A stretch of DNA of 36,315 nt, taken from Clostridiales bacterium. GTDB lineage: Bacteria > Bacillota > Limnochordia > Darwinibacteriales > B1SED10-159. Position numbers and translations under genes: made by a program. Numbering within the stretch: the first letter of the stretch is position 1; each line of letters starts with the position of its first letter. The notes beneath the pieces are model-generated. The model did no database searches and was not told the DNA's origin. It saw nothing but the letters and a program-made list of their open reading frames with translations. The stretch covers positions 1 to 36,315 of the forward strand of contig PUOC01000197.1 in the NCBI GenBank assembly GCA_003551965.1. The letters are read 5' to 3'. Below are positions 1 through 6,699 of this stretch, piece by piece.

Positions 1-113
1 ATGATCGAGCTTGGGGGCCGGAGCGTTCGGTCTTTGGGAAGATCCGTTATATGAGCTATGAAAGCACACGCCGTAAATTCGGCGCACGCCAGTATATGGA
101 GCGGTACAGCTGA
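1..113 (+). CDS. Class II deoxyribodipyrimidine photolyase, C-terminal end (partial)
   Basis: Frame 3 is open from the left edge to a TGA at 111-113 and encodes the last 36 residues of a protein. It contains [14 protein letters not shown] followed by R-R-K-F, which matches the conserved C-terminus of class II (PhrII) CPD photolyases, where the usual text is [11 protein letters not shown] followed by KRKFD. Those enzymes use FADH and light to split cyclobutane pyrimidine dimers in DNA. Only the tail is present, so FAD-binding and catalytic residues cannot be checked. No terminator is seen directly after it; the next gene follows on the same strand after 120 bases. Confidence 0.72.
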   Translation, partial: DRAWGPERSVFGKIRYMSYESTRRKFGARQYMERYS

Positions 114-233
114 ACGGGTATGGCTGCGGCGGACGCCGGCCCTCGGCATGGCGGGCTCATGACCGGACGGACCGCAGGCAGGCGCTGCCGCCGAGAACCG
201 ATGACATGATCAACCGATAGGAGGAGATGCGCC

Positions 234-1196
234 ATGGAAGCACTGCCGCAGCGTTTGCCCTTGGTACAGGGGCCTACGGCCCTGCACCGCCTGCCAAGGC
301 TGACGGAGTATTTTGGGGGGCCGGAGATTTGGGTGAAACGAGACGACAATACGGGTTTGGCCCTGGGCGGTAACAAAGCCCGCAAACTGGAATTTTTGCT
401 GCACGATGCCCAAGAGAAGGACTGCACCGACGTGATTACAGTCGGGGGCATACAATCCAATCACGCACGCATGACAGCGGCGGCGGCCGCCTCATTGGGT
501 CTGGCCTGCCATCTTGTCCTGCGAGGCAAGGATCGCAGCCTGCAGGGGAATTTGCTCCTTGACCGCCAGTTTGGGGCGGAACTGTATTTCCTCGATCCCG
601 GCCAAGACCGCGAAGCACACATGGCTGCACTGGCCCAAGAACTCAAGAACCAAGGGCGGCGTCCTTACACCATCGGCGTGGGGGGCTCTAATGCCCTTGG
701 CAGTCTGGGTTATGTCAAGGCCGCCGAGGAACTCATGGGCCAGCTGAACCGGCCCGACTTCTTTGACGAAACCGTCGCGGCCGTGGGTTCGGGCGGGACC
801 TATGCCGGTTTGTGGATCGGGGCTGCAGCCTACTGCTGGAGAACACGGCTGCAGGGAATTGCCGTTGATGGCGAGCCCTTTGCAGAGATCATCCAGGCCA
901 TTGCCCAAGACGCTGCAGCAAGCTACGGCACACCCCTGCCCCGTCGGGATAGTCTGCTGATTGACGATTCTTACATCGGAGGCGGCTACTCGATTCCAAC
1001 CGACGAAGGGGTCGAGGCGATTCAACTTTTCAGCCGCTTAGAAGGAATTCTACTGGATCCCACATATACGGGGAAAGCGGCGGCAGGACTGATCGACCGT
1101 GTTCGATCCGGCGTGTACCGTGAATGTAAACGGATACTTTTCTGGCACACGGGGGGAGCGCCGGCGCTCTTTGCATCGGCGGAGCTTCTGTCCTGA
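234..1196 (+). CDS. dcyD: PLP-dependent D-cysteine desulfhydrase / ACC deaminase family protein
   Basis: This 320-residue protein has the full length of the ACC deaminase / D-cysteine desulfhydrase family (fold type II PLP enzymes). The N-terminal part carries W-V-K-R-D-D and then GGNKARKLEF, with the PLP-binding lysine near residue 48, followed by GGIQSNHARMTAAAA, which binds the cofactor and substrate carboxylate. VGSGGTYAGL near residue 185 is the phosphate-binding glycine loop. The expected reaction is conversion of D-cysteine to pyruvate, sulfide and ammonia; ACC deaminase or cysteate lyase activity cannot be excluded from sequence. The ATG at 234 sits 8 bases after an AGGAGGAG ribosome binding site. 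A hairpin at 1212-1247 follows the stop. Confidence 0.85.
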   Translation: MEALPQRLPLVQGPTALHRLPRLTEYFGGPEIWVKRDDNTGLALGGNKARKLEFLLHDAQEKDCTDVITVGGIQSNHARMTAAAAASLGLACHLVLRGKDRSLQGNLLLDRQFGAELYFLDPGQDREAHMAALAQELKNQGRRPYTIGVGGSNALGSLGYVKAAEELMGQLNRPDFFDETVAAVGSGGTYAGLWIGAAAYCWRTRLQGIAVDGEPFAEIIQAIAQDAAASYGTPLPRRDSLLIDDSYIGGGYSIPTDEGVEAIQLFSRLEGILLDPTYTGKAAAGLIDRVRSGVYRECKRILFWHTGGAPALFASAELLS

Positions 1197-1211
1197 GCCG
1201 CTGATCGAAAG

Positions 1212-1248
1212 AAACGCCCCGATGCGCAGTTGGGCAAGGGGGCGTTTT
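1212..1248 (+). terminator. Probable rho-independent terminator after dcyD
   Basis: A 9-bp stem (AAACGCCCC at 1212-1220 with GGGGCGTTT at 1239-1247) closes on an 18-base loop and runs into a short T tract. It lies 15 bases past the dcyD stop and just before the stop of the convergent gene at 1264, so it may serve both strands. The long loop and short T run make it a moderate candidate. Confidence 0.5.
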
Positions 1249-1263
1249 GTGCTGTATAGGCCG

Positions 1264-2223
1264 TCAGATGGTCTCACCAGCCTGCAGAGAATGCAGTACC
1301 ATGGCACTGCGGAGGATGGCCGCGTCACTGTAGCGGCGCGGATCGAGGCCAATATTGGACGTGACTTGATTTAAGCGGTATGTGACGGAATTTCCGGCCA
1401 AAAACATCCGATCTCCTGTGTCGCGCAGCCGGTGGTTGTGAAGGAAGAAAATGCGTACGGTTTGGAACCAGTCCTTCTGCTGGGCTAACATCTCGGCAGC
1501 TTTGAGATGCTCTTCCGATGTGGTGCTGTACGGTATCGACTGCACAAACCGGATCATGGTATCCTCATCATAGTACAGAAAGGGTTCTTTGAGGCGCATC
1601 CACGGTCGGCAGCGCATGGCGCTGACCGCCTCCATAATCGACTGCTGCGTACCGTCGCGGCCGGTGTGAAAGCGTCCGATTCCCGTATGCAGCTCGCCCG
1701 CCGTGGGATCGAGACTGCTGTTCAGGTTGCCTATCTGCTGCTGCAGAGTCTGCAGTTGTTCGTCCAAACTGCGGTCGGCTTCTATCCACTTCAGAAACAA
1801 CCAGTGCCGTTCTCCCCACTCTAGGACGGCGTCCTGTTCGTGCATGGGGAGGGCGGATACCGCAGGGAAATTGGCGCTGCGGGGTTTTTTCCATTCATAG
1901 AGCGGCTCCCAGGTCATGGATACCGCCAGGCGTTGATGGTTTGTGTCCCAACCTCGGTTGGACAGTTCGCTTAAGGTCTGCTCCCCGGGCTCGCCATCGG
2001 GATCGTAGGCTTGACGGATCAGAGACAGCAGCTCAGCACTGTGCGCTTTGGGAAGAGAGGGCTCGCGGCCGGACACTTCAGCGTCTCCATGTAGGCGCTG
2101 CTTATGGCGCTGGTATGGTCCCAGAACTGTCTTTGCCACAAATCGTTGGTTTGTTGGTTCGTATGTGCGCAGTGATCTCGCTCCTTTATGGTCTCCCGTC
2201 CCCCATTGGCCAGACACATCCAA
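1264..2223 (-). CDS. Uncharacterised protein with a short coiled coil
   Basis: I do not recognise this 319-residue soluble protein. It has no signal peptide or membrane segment. A glutamine-rich amphipathic stretch in the middle (RSLDEQLQTLQQQIGNLNSSL) looks like a coiled coil, and the C-terminal third is rich in aromatic and charged residues. The codon pattern and length support a real gene, and a good extended -10 promoter lies at 2252-2280. The frame is open back to a TTG at 2247, but that is about where transcription should begin, so translation must start further in. TTG at 2223, after AAAGGACAGGGG, is my choice; GTG at 2217 or a CTG at 2172 behind a perfect AAAGGAG are alternatives. It is transcribed alone, divergently from the serine hydrolase gene. 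Confidence 0.62.
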   Translation of the reverse strand: MDVSGQWGTGDHKGARSLRTYEPTNQRFVAKTVLGPYQRHKQRLHGDAEVSGREPSLPKAHSAELLSLIRQAYDPDGEPGEQTLSELSNRGWDTNHQRLAVSMTWEPLYEWKKPRSANFPAVSALPMHEQDAVLEWGERHWLFLKWIEADRSLDEQLQTLQQQIGNLNSSLDPTAGELHTGIGRFHTGRDGTQQSIMEAVSAMRCRPWMRLKEPFLYYDEDTMIRFVQSIPYSTTSEEHLKAAEMLAQQKDWFQTVRIFFLHNHRLRDTGDRMFLAGNSVTYRLNQVTSNIGLDPRRYSDAAILRSAMVLHSLQAGETI

Positions 2224-2251
2224 GGTGCCCCTGTCCTTTCGTGACAAGGAA

Positions 2252-2280
2252 ATTATAGCATAAACGGAAGTTATCTACAA
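2252..2280 (-). promoter_or_regulatory. Extended -10 promoter for the gene at 1264-2223
   Basis: On the minus strand a perfect TATAAT (2252-2257) is preceded by TGC, forming an extended -10 element, with TTGTAG (2275-2280) at 17-bp spacing as a weak -35. Transcription would begin near 2245, only about 22 bases before the proposed TTG start. Confidence 0.65.
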
Positions 2281-2443
2281 CAGAAAAAGAAATATCACAA
2301 AATTATTTCGGCCGTCAGCGGCCAAGGATTTACCCCGACGGGCAGGAACCCCGAAACTGGACAAGAACAACAAATAGGGACGGAACAAGTACGTTCCAAG
2401 CAGACGCTGATCCAAGAAGTAGCAAAGAAAGGGGTGTGCTTAC

Positions 2444-3499
2444 GTGCAGGCGCACAATCCCGTGTTTTCGCTAGTGAACGGCTTTGTGGATGCCAGGCAT
2501 GCCAGCTGTGCTGTGGCGTGTTTTGCCCGGGGCGATCGGGTATACGGCCCGGCAGCCTTCGGGGAGATGAGCTTCTTCCCCGACGCCGAACCCGCGCATG
2601 AACGGGCACTGTTTGATCTGGCTTCTTTGACAAAAGTCGTCGGTACCACTTCGGCTGTACTGCTCCTGTTGGACCAGGGACAGATTCGGCTGGACGATCC
2701 TCTGGCCCATTTTTGGCCGCAGATTCCCGCGGACAAACGCGCCATTACTATCCGTCAGCTTTTGACCCATACCAGCGGAATGCACGCCTGGCTGCCGCTT
2801 TATGAGCATGCCAGCAGCCGGCAGGACGCGCGGCACTGGATATTGGACCAACCTTTGCAGCACCTGCCTGGACGGGAGGTCGTTTACTCCTGCAAAGGGT
2901 TCATCATCCTCGGCCTGCTGGTGGAATGGATCGTCAACCAACGCCTGGACGCCTTCCTGCAGACGGACCTCTTTGGGCCGCTGCATATGGACGAAACGCT
3001 GTATAACCCCGACGAGTCACTGCATGATCGCATTCCCTACACGGAATGGTGCCCCCGGCGGAAACAATTCCTGCGCGGGACTGTACACGACGAAAACGCC
3101 CAGGCCATGGGCGGTGTCAGCGGTAATGCCGGTCTTTTCTCCACTGCCGCCGATCTGTGGAAGTTTGCCCGCTGGATCTTGGGGGAGGGGTATCCGCTGC
3201 TCAGCGCGTCCACGGTTCGCCTCCTGTTTCGCAACCATACGCCGGGTTTCCATGAAGCCCGCAGTCTAGGGTGGCTCGCCCGCGGCCAAACACACAGTTC
3301 CGGCGGTGATCTGCTTTCGGCGCGCGCCATTGGGCATACCGGCTTTACCGGAACGTCGCTGTGGTTGGATCCCGACACCGACAGCGGCTTCATTCTGCTC
3401 ACCAACCGTGTTCACCCAACTCGAGATAATCCGGCGATGACTGCCTTTCGGCCCCGATTTCACAATGCAGCCGCCGCGTTTCTCGATAGCGGCGCGTAA
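2444..3499 (+). CDS. Beta-lactamase-fold serine hydrolase (PBP4*/EstB type)
   Basis: A 351-residue protein of the serine beta-lactamase-like family (PF00144), which includes penicillin-binding protein homologues, D-aminopeptidases and esterases. The catalytic S-x-x-K is SLTK at residues 61-64. The second motif, normally Y-x-N, reads YSC at 148-150, and HTG at 298-300 takes the place of KTG. LLTHTSGM near 107-113 and GGVSGNAGLFSTAADL near 223-238 are typical family blocks. No signal peptide is evident, so it is probably cytoplasmic. The start is GTG at 2444 behind GAAAGGGG; no better in-frame start exists nearby. It is monocistronic and converges on the TIM-barrel gene. The substrate cannot be told from sequence. 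Confidence 0.82.
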   Translation: MQAHNPVFSLVNGFVDARHASCAVACFARGDRVYGPAAFGEMSFFPDAEPAHERALFDLASLTKVVGTTSAVLLLLDQGQIRLDDPLAHFWPQIPADKRAITIRQLLTHTSGMHAWLPLYEHASSRQDARHWILDQPLQHLPGREVVYSCKGFIILGLLVEWIVNQRLDAFLQTDLFGPLHMDETLYNPDESLHDRIPYTEWCPRRKQFLRGTVHDENAQAMGGVSGNAGLFSTAADLWKFARWILGEGYPLLSASTVRLLFRNHTPGFHEARSLGWLARGQTHSSGGDLLSARAIGHTGFTGTSLWLDPDTDSGFILLTNRVHPTRDNPAMTAFRPRFHNAAAAFLDSGA

Positions 3500-3535
3500 A
3501 ACCGGGGGCGGCGCGGATGGCGCTCGTCCCCGGTT
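3500..3535. terminator. Hairpin between convergent genes
   Basis: AACCGGGG (3500-3507) pairs perfectly with CCCCGGTT (3528-3535) directly after the stop of the serine hydrolase and 11 bases from the stop of the convergent isomerase gene. There is no clear T tract on either side, so its role as a terminator is inferred from position and stem strength. Confidence 0.4.
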
Positions 3536-3546
3536 CCCAGACGATA

Positions 3547-4308
3547 TTAGCGATTGCGTTCCTTGGCAGCCCGCAGGTTCTTCAGTCCAACGGTGACGCT
3601 GTCCACAGGGGAGATTTTGTACTCTTCGGTTTCGATGATCATCCATTGTACACCGACGGGCTCTAGCGATTGAACCACCGCATCCAAGTCCAGATTCCCT
3701 TCTCCCACATCGGTCTGTTCTTTGCTGCTGTTGAAATCTTTTACGTGCACCAATGGGCAGCGCCCGGCGTATTTCTTCATGTACGAAATGGGATCGACCC
3801 CTCCATGGAGCACCCAGCCTAGATCCAGCTGCGCGAAGACATATTCCGGATCGGCCTCTTGGAACAATGTGTCGAGGAAGTATTCACCGTCTTCCTGAAC
3901 AAATTCAAAGGAATGATTGTGATAACCGAACTGGATACCTTCGCCCTTCAGTGTGCGGCCGATCTCTGTCAGGCTCTGGGCAAACTGTTTCCAATCGGCG
4001 GCCGTGGTCAACTCTGCCCGCGGTGCTGCGGGGCAGACCACATAGGGCAGGTTCAAAGCCTTGGCATCGCGGATCACTCCGTCTAGCGAGTCCCGCAGCA
4101 TCGGATAGGGCACGTGTGAACTCACGGGGGTCAGCCCATACTCCTTGAGTGCCTTGTCAATGGCCCCCACGTCAACTCCCTGGTATCCTGCGAACTCTAC
4201 CCCTTCATAACCCAAGTCGGATACGGTTTTCAATACTGACAACAAGTCGTCGGCAGCTGCCTCCCGGAGTGAGTACAGCTGCAGTGCAATAGGTTTCGTC
4301 ACGTACAT
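3547..4308 (-). CDS. Sugar phosphate isomerase/epimerase (xylose isomerase-like TIM barrel)
   Basis: The 253-residue product belongs to the AP endonuclease 2 / xylose isomerase-like TIM barrel family (PF01261), which includes IolE- and IolI-type enzymes. Recognisable blocks in order are IALQLYSLR at the N-terminus, GYEGVEFAGY, a YHNHSFEF strand, LDLGWVLHGG, HVKDF and a C-terminal IIETEEY; the His, Asp and Glu residues in these form the usual divalent metal site. The likely reaction is isomerisation or epimerisation of a sugar or inositol derivative. The frame is open to 4413, but the ATG at 4308 lies four bases after AAAGGATGGT, a proper ribosome binding site, and begins the conserved region. 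It stands alone, so the substrate is unknown. Confidence 0.8.
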   Translation of the reverse strand: MYVTKPIALQLYSLREAAADDLLSVLKTVSDLGYEGVEFAGYQGVDVGAIDKALKEYGLTPVSSHVPYPMLRDSLDGVIRDAKALNLPYVVCPAAPRAELTTAADWKQFAQSLTEIGRTLKGEGIQFGYHNHSFEFVQEDGEYFLDTLFQEADPEYVFAQLDLGWVLHGGVDPISYMKKYAGRCPLVHVKDFNSSKEQTDVGEGNLDLDAVVQSLEPVGVQWMIIETEEYKISPVDSVTVGLKNLRAAKERNR

Positions 4309-4549
4309 ACCATCCTTTCTGGGGCGGTAATTTTGGCTGTCGCCGTGTAATTTCGTCCTCCCACCCACGGAATCCTTTTCGTGGGGGAAATCTGGCCCAG
4401 CTTTCCTCGGCACTGGTTGCCTTTCATCTCCTGCAACCAGTTTGCATAACGAAATTTTCGCAGCAGCGGGCGAAGAAATGGATATCCAGGGAGGAATTCG
4501 ATGTCATGTGTGGAAGTGAAGAAGAAAGAAGCGCTGAGGGGTGATAACA
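4309..4549. repeat. Gene-free divergent region with two inverted repeats
   Basis: This 241-base stretch separates the isomerase gene (minus) from the small gene at 4550 (plus). It contains CCCACG (4364-4369) facing CGTGGG (4380-4385) and a perfect 9-bp inverted repeat, ACTGGTTGC (4412-4420) with GCAACCAGT (4433-4441). On the minus strand both would lie in the isomerase leader or promoter. They could be operators or RNA hairpins. No convincing -35/-10 pair was found on either strand. Confidence 0.4.
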
Positions 4550-4756
4550 ATGAACACGATGTTTCAGGTGGACGACTTCTTTGTGCGCATCCGTGATAAA
4601 GGCGGCCGCATGAAGCTTACGGTGTGGAATGGGCATGGAAACAAGATTATTTCCGAGTTTATTACAACGGATCACAGTGGGAATTTTTGGAATTTGATCG
4701 AGAATCATAGTTCGGAGTCGGTTGTCAACGCAGTCAAAGAACGGCTTTATTCTTAG
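4550..4756 (+). CDS. Small uncharacterised protein, 68 residues
   Basis: I do not recognise this small soluble protein. The ATG at 4550 follows GAGGGGTGATAA, a strong Bacillota ribosome binding site, which supports a real gene and fixes the start. The product is mixed-charge with alternating hydrophobic residues (FFVRIRD, MKLTVWNG, KIISEFI), suggesting a small beta-rich fold followed by a short helix (SVVNAVKERL). It is followed after 64 bases by a perfect terminator hairpin. It has no neighbour on the same strand, so context gives no hint of function. Confidence 0.55.
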   Translation: MNTMFQVDDFFVRIRDKGGRMKLTVWNGHGNKIISEFITTDHSGNFWNLIENHSSESVVNAVKERLYS

Positions 4757-4820
4757 GTTATTTTTCCCGGAAGCACGGTGACATGGCCCGTACCCGAACA
4801 GCAGTGACAAGTAAAAGTAT

Positions 4821-4851
4821 AAAACTCCAGGGAGACTGTCCCTGGAGTTTT
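4821..4851. terminator. Bidirectional rho-independent terminator
   Basis: A perfect 13-bp stem, AAAACTCCAGGGA (4821-4833) and TCCCTGGAGTTTT (4839-4851), closes on a 5-base loop. A-run and T-run flank it, so it can end both the small gene at 4550 and the minus-strand operon whose last gene stops at 4894. Confidence 0.88.
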
Positions 4852-4893
4852 GTGTTGCAAGGCCGAACCGCGCGCCTGATTGGTTGGACGTTC

Positions 4894-5316
4894 TCAGTGT
4901 GCTACCACGTCAAACTCCAGGGCTTCTTCCCCAAGGGATTCGATTCTCACCAGCAATCTCGCGGGAACCGCAGCAATGGTCTGGTATGTTTGGCTGATTG
5001 GCCCCATATCCCGGTGAATCGGCAGAGGCACGATATCCCGCTGCAGGCGGTGCAGAAACACTTCACCCCTGTCCAATGTGAGGGTGCCCTCGTACTCCTG
5101 TCCCTTGACGGTAAAGGTGAACTGGTGCTGCTCCTGGTGATCCCGGGGAATTTCGCGGCGGAACACTTCTTGCCGGTCCACGGTCACCACAGCTTCCCGC
5201 CGGCCCTGGCCGTTATCACCGAACAGCCGCGGCATACTGACAATGGCTGTTCCGGCCACGGAGGCCAAGAGAATGATCAGCACCACATCTGCTTTTTTCA
5301 ACCCTAACAATGCCAT
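4894..5316 (-). CDS. Membrane-anchored NusG domain II-like protein
   Basis: This 140-residue protein starts with a hydrophobic segment (residues about 8-27, VVLIILLASVAGTAIVSM) that should act as a membrane anchor or uncleaved signal. The rest resembles the NusG domain II family (PF07009) common in Bacillota: a VTVDRQEV strand, a central FTVKGQEYEGTLTLDRGEVFL region and the terminal A-V-P-A-R-L-L-V-R-I strand. The family's usual C-P-x-x-x-C and G-W-I residues are missing; QRDIVPLPIHRDMGP occupies that place, so this is a divergent member. It starts 10 bases after the XRE-cobalamin gene and is the last gene of the operon before the terminator at 4821-4851. Its role is unknown. Confidence 0.6.
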   Translation of the reverse strand: MALLGLKKADVVLIILLASVAGTAIVSMPRLFGDNGQGRREAVVTVDRQEVFRREIPRDHQEQHQFTFTVKGQEYEGTLTLDRGEVFLHRLQRDIVPLPIHRDMGPISQTYQTIAAVPARLLVRIESLGEEALEFDVVAH

Positions 5317-5326
5317 CAGTCCTTTT

Positions 5327-6241
5327 CTAGTGGCGGCTAGGCGGGGCCTCTGCCTTCTGCCTTTGCTTGAGCAAGCGTTCGGCTAGCCCGGGCACTTCGC
5401 CGGCATGGGACGCCGAACCGTCAGCCCCGATGTCCTTGGCCAATTTCGGCTGGCTGCGAAACGCAGGTCCACCGACCAGAATCACAGGGGCTGCGGCGCC
5501 CAAAGACCTCACGGCCGCAATCATACGTTCGGCCGCTTCCACATGGGTATCTAAGGCGGCGCCGATGCACAACAGCCGCGGCATACCTTCGGCGGAAAAT
5601 TCCTTTATCCGCTGCGGGGTGTGGCCGCTGCCTAAGAAAAACATGTTCCAGCCCGCGGTCTTCAACCGATCCGACACCAAGCGCAGTCCAATGTCATGTT
5701 CGTTGTCCGGCGCCAGGACGGCAAACCCATCCCGCCCGTATGCCTGTCTCTGCGAGGGAAACAGCGACGGGATATGATGGGTGATGATCCGCATATGATC
5801 GAAGAACTGCATGGCAGCTGCTTCAGGAACCTTTCCGTCCTGCCAGCGTCTGAACATGGATTCCATCAGCGGGGCAACGTAATAATCAAAGACCTGATCC
5901 AGGTTGCCGGATGCATCCAGCTGTTCCTGGAGAAAGCCCATGGCTTCGTTTACCTGCCCGTTTTGAATGGCCAGTTCCAGCTTCTTAGGCTCGTCGGGAC
6001 GGAATGACTCATTCCATGGACTCCCGCCTTCCTGCCCCCAACCTTCTCGCCCCATGAGGAAGTCGATGGAAACAAGAAACACGTCGGCCAGCTGCCTCAA
6101 TGTGTCCGGTCCGGGAAAGCGCGAATTCGCTTCGTAGTTGGCAATGGTAGTCTGAGCCACATTAAGTTTCTCTGCCAGCTGCCTTTGGCCGTAGCCATGG
6201 CTCTGGCGCAGTGCCCGCAGCCTTTGTCCGAAATCTGCCAC
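5327..6241 (-). CDS. XRE-family regulator fused to a cobalamin-binding domain
   Basis: The 304-residue product begins with an XRE helix-turn-helix (residues about 3-60: RLRALRQSHGYGQRQLAEKLNVAQTTIANYE in parts), followed by a helical bundle (about 85-165) and a Rossmann-like B12-binding domain (about 170-285). NEHDIG in the last domain matches the (D/E)xHxxG motif whose histidine ligates cobalt; GSGH and VGGPAF fit the cobalamin tail-binding loops. CarH/LitR photoreceptors have the same helical and B12 modules but a MerR head. Here the capping motif W-x9-E-H of CarH reads W-x9-A-M, so light sensing by the CarH route is doubtful. GTG at 6241, 8 bases after GGGAGG, is preferred over GTG at 6250. 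It lies 36 bases after the DUF1874 gene in the same operon. Confidence 0.8.
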   Translation of the reverse strand: MADFGQRLRALRQSHGYGQRQLAEKLNVAQTTIANYEANSRFPGPDTLRQLADVFLVSIDFLMGREGWGQEGGSPWNESFRPDEPKKLELAIQNGQVNEAMGFLQEQLDASGNLDQVFDYYVAPLMESMFRRWQDGKVPEAAAMQFFDHMRIITHHIPSLFPSQRQAYGRDGFAVLAPDNEHDIGLRLVSDRLKTAGWNMFFLGSGHTPQRIKEFSAEGMPRLLCIGAALDTHVEAAERMIAAVRSLGAAAPVILVGGPAFRSQPKLAKDIGADGSASHAGEVPGLAERLLKQRQKAEAPPSRH

Positions 6242-6277
6242 ACACTCCACCTCCCAGAGCGATCTTCGATGTTAGTG

Positions 6278-6613
6278 TTATTCGAGCCGTTCAATGAGTT
6301 TGAGGCTGTAACCGATGATTTGCATTTCATCCTCGTCCAAAACAATGCCCTCTGGCGGGCGCTGCCGCAACTTTAGGGCAACGGCCTTCTGGCCCACAGC
6401 CTGGTGGAATTGAATGCGGTTCATCACAGCCCGGACGCCCAAGACAGCGGAAAGCACAGATGCGGCGGCTTCATGTCCTATGGCCGAAATGAAACCGTTG
6501 TTTTCCACCAGCGCTTTTGCCTCTTCCACGGATATGTCACCGACGCGAAATAGGCCATTGGAGGTTATGATTGGGCCATTAAACAGGGCAATGGGATGGC
6601 CTCCGTCCTTCAT
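6278..6613 (-). CDS. DUF1874 (STIV B116-like/YddF) protein, candidate Crn2/AcrIII-1 ring nuclease
   Basis: The 111-residue protein matches the DUF1874 family (PF08960) end to end: LFNGPIIT at the start, SVEEAKALV, the block SAIGHEAAASVLSAVLG, NRIQF, then LKLRQRPPEG and a terminal LIERLE. Viral AcrIII-1 and cellular Crn2 proteins of this family cleave cyclic tetra-adenylate, the messenger of type III CRISPR systems. The residues shown to matter in SIRV1 gp29 are H47, R85 and E88, and this protein has H47, R85 and E88 at the same numbers. Activity is inferred, not shown, and no type III CRISPR gene is visible here. ATG at 6613 follows AGAGGAG by 11 bases. It is the first gene of the operon. Confidence 0.82.
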   Translation of the reverse strand: MKDGGHPIALFNGPIITSNGLFRVGDISVEEAKALVENNGFISAIGHEAAASVLSAVLGVRAVMNRIQFHQAVGQKAVALKLRQRPPEGIVLDEDEMQIIGYSLKLIERLE

Positions 6614-6681
6614 GGTACAATAGGCTCCTCTCTGATTCCGGTATCGGCCAAGGACACAGGATGGCCGTTCTTTGTCGCCGG

Positions 6682-6699
6682 CACCCCGGTCTCACCGGG
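6682..6699. repeat. Small inverted repeat after the CoA-disulfide reductase gene
   Basis: CCCGGT and ACCGGG face each other across three bases just past the stop of the reductase gene (minus strand), ahead of the DUF1874 operon. It has no T tract and could be a weak terminator or an operator for the operon, whose promoter should lie in 6614-6699. No good -35/-10 pair was found there. Confidence 0.3.
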
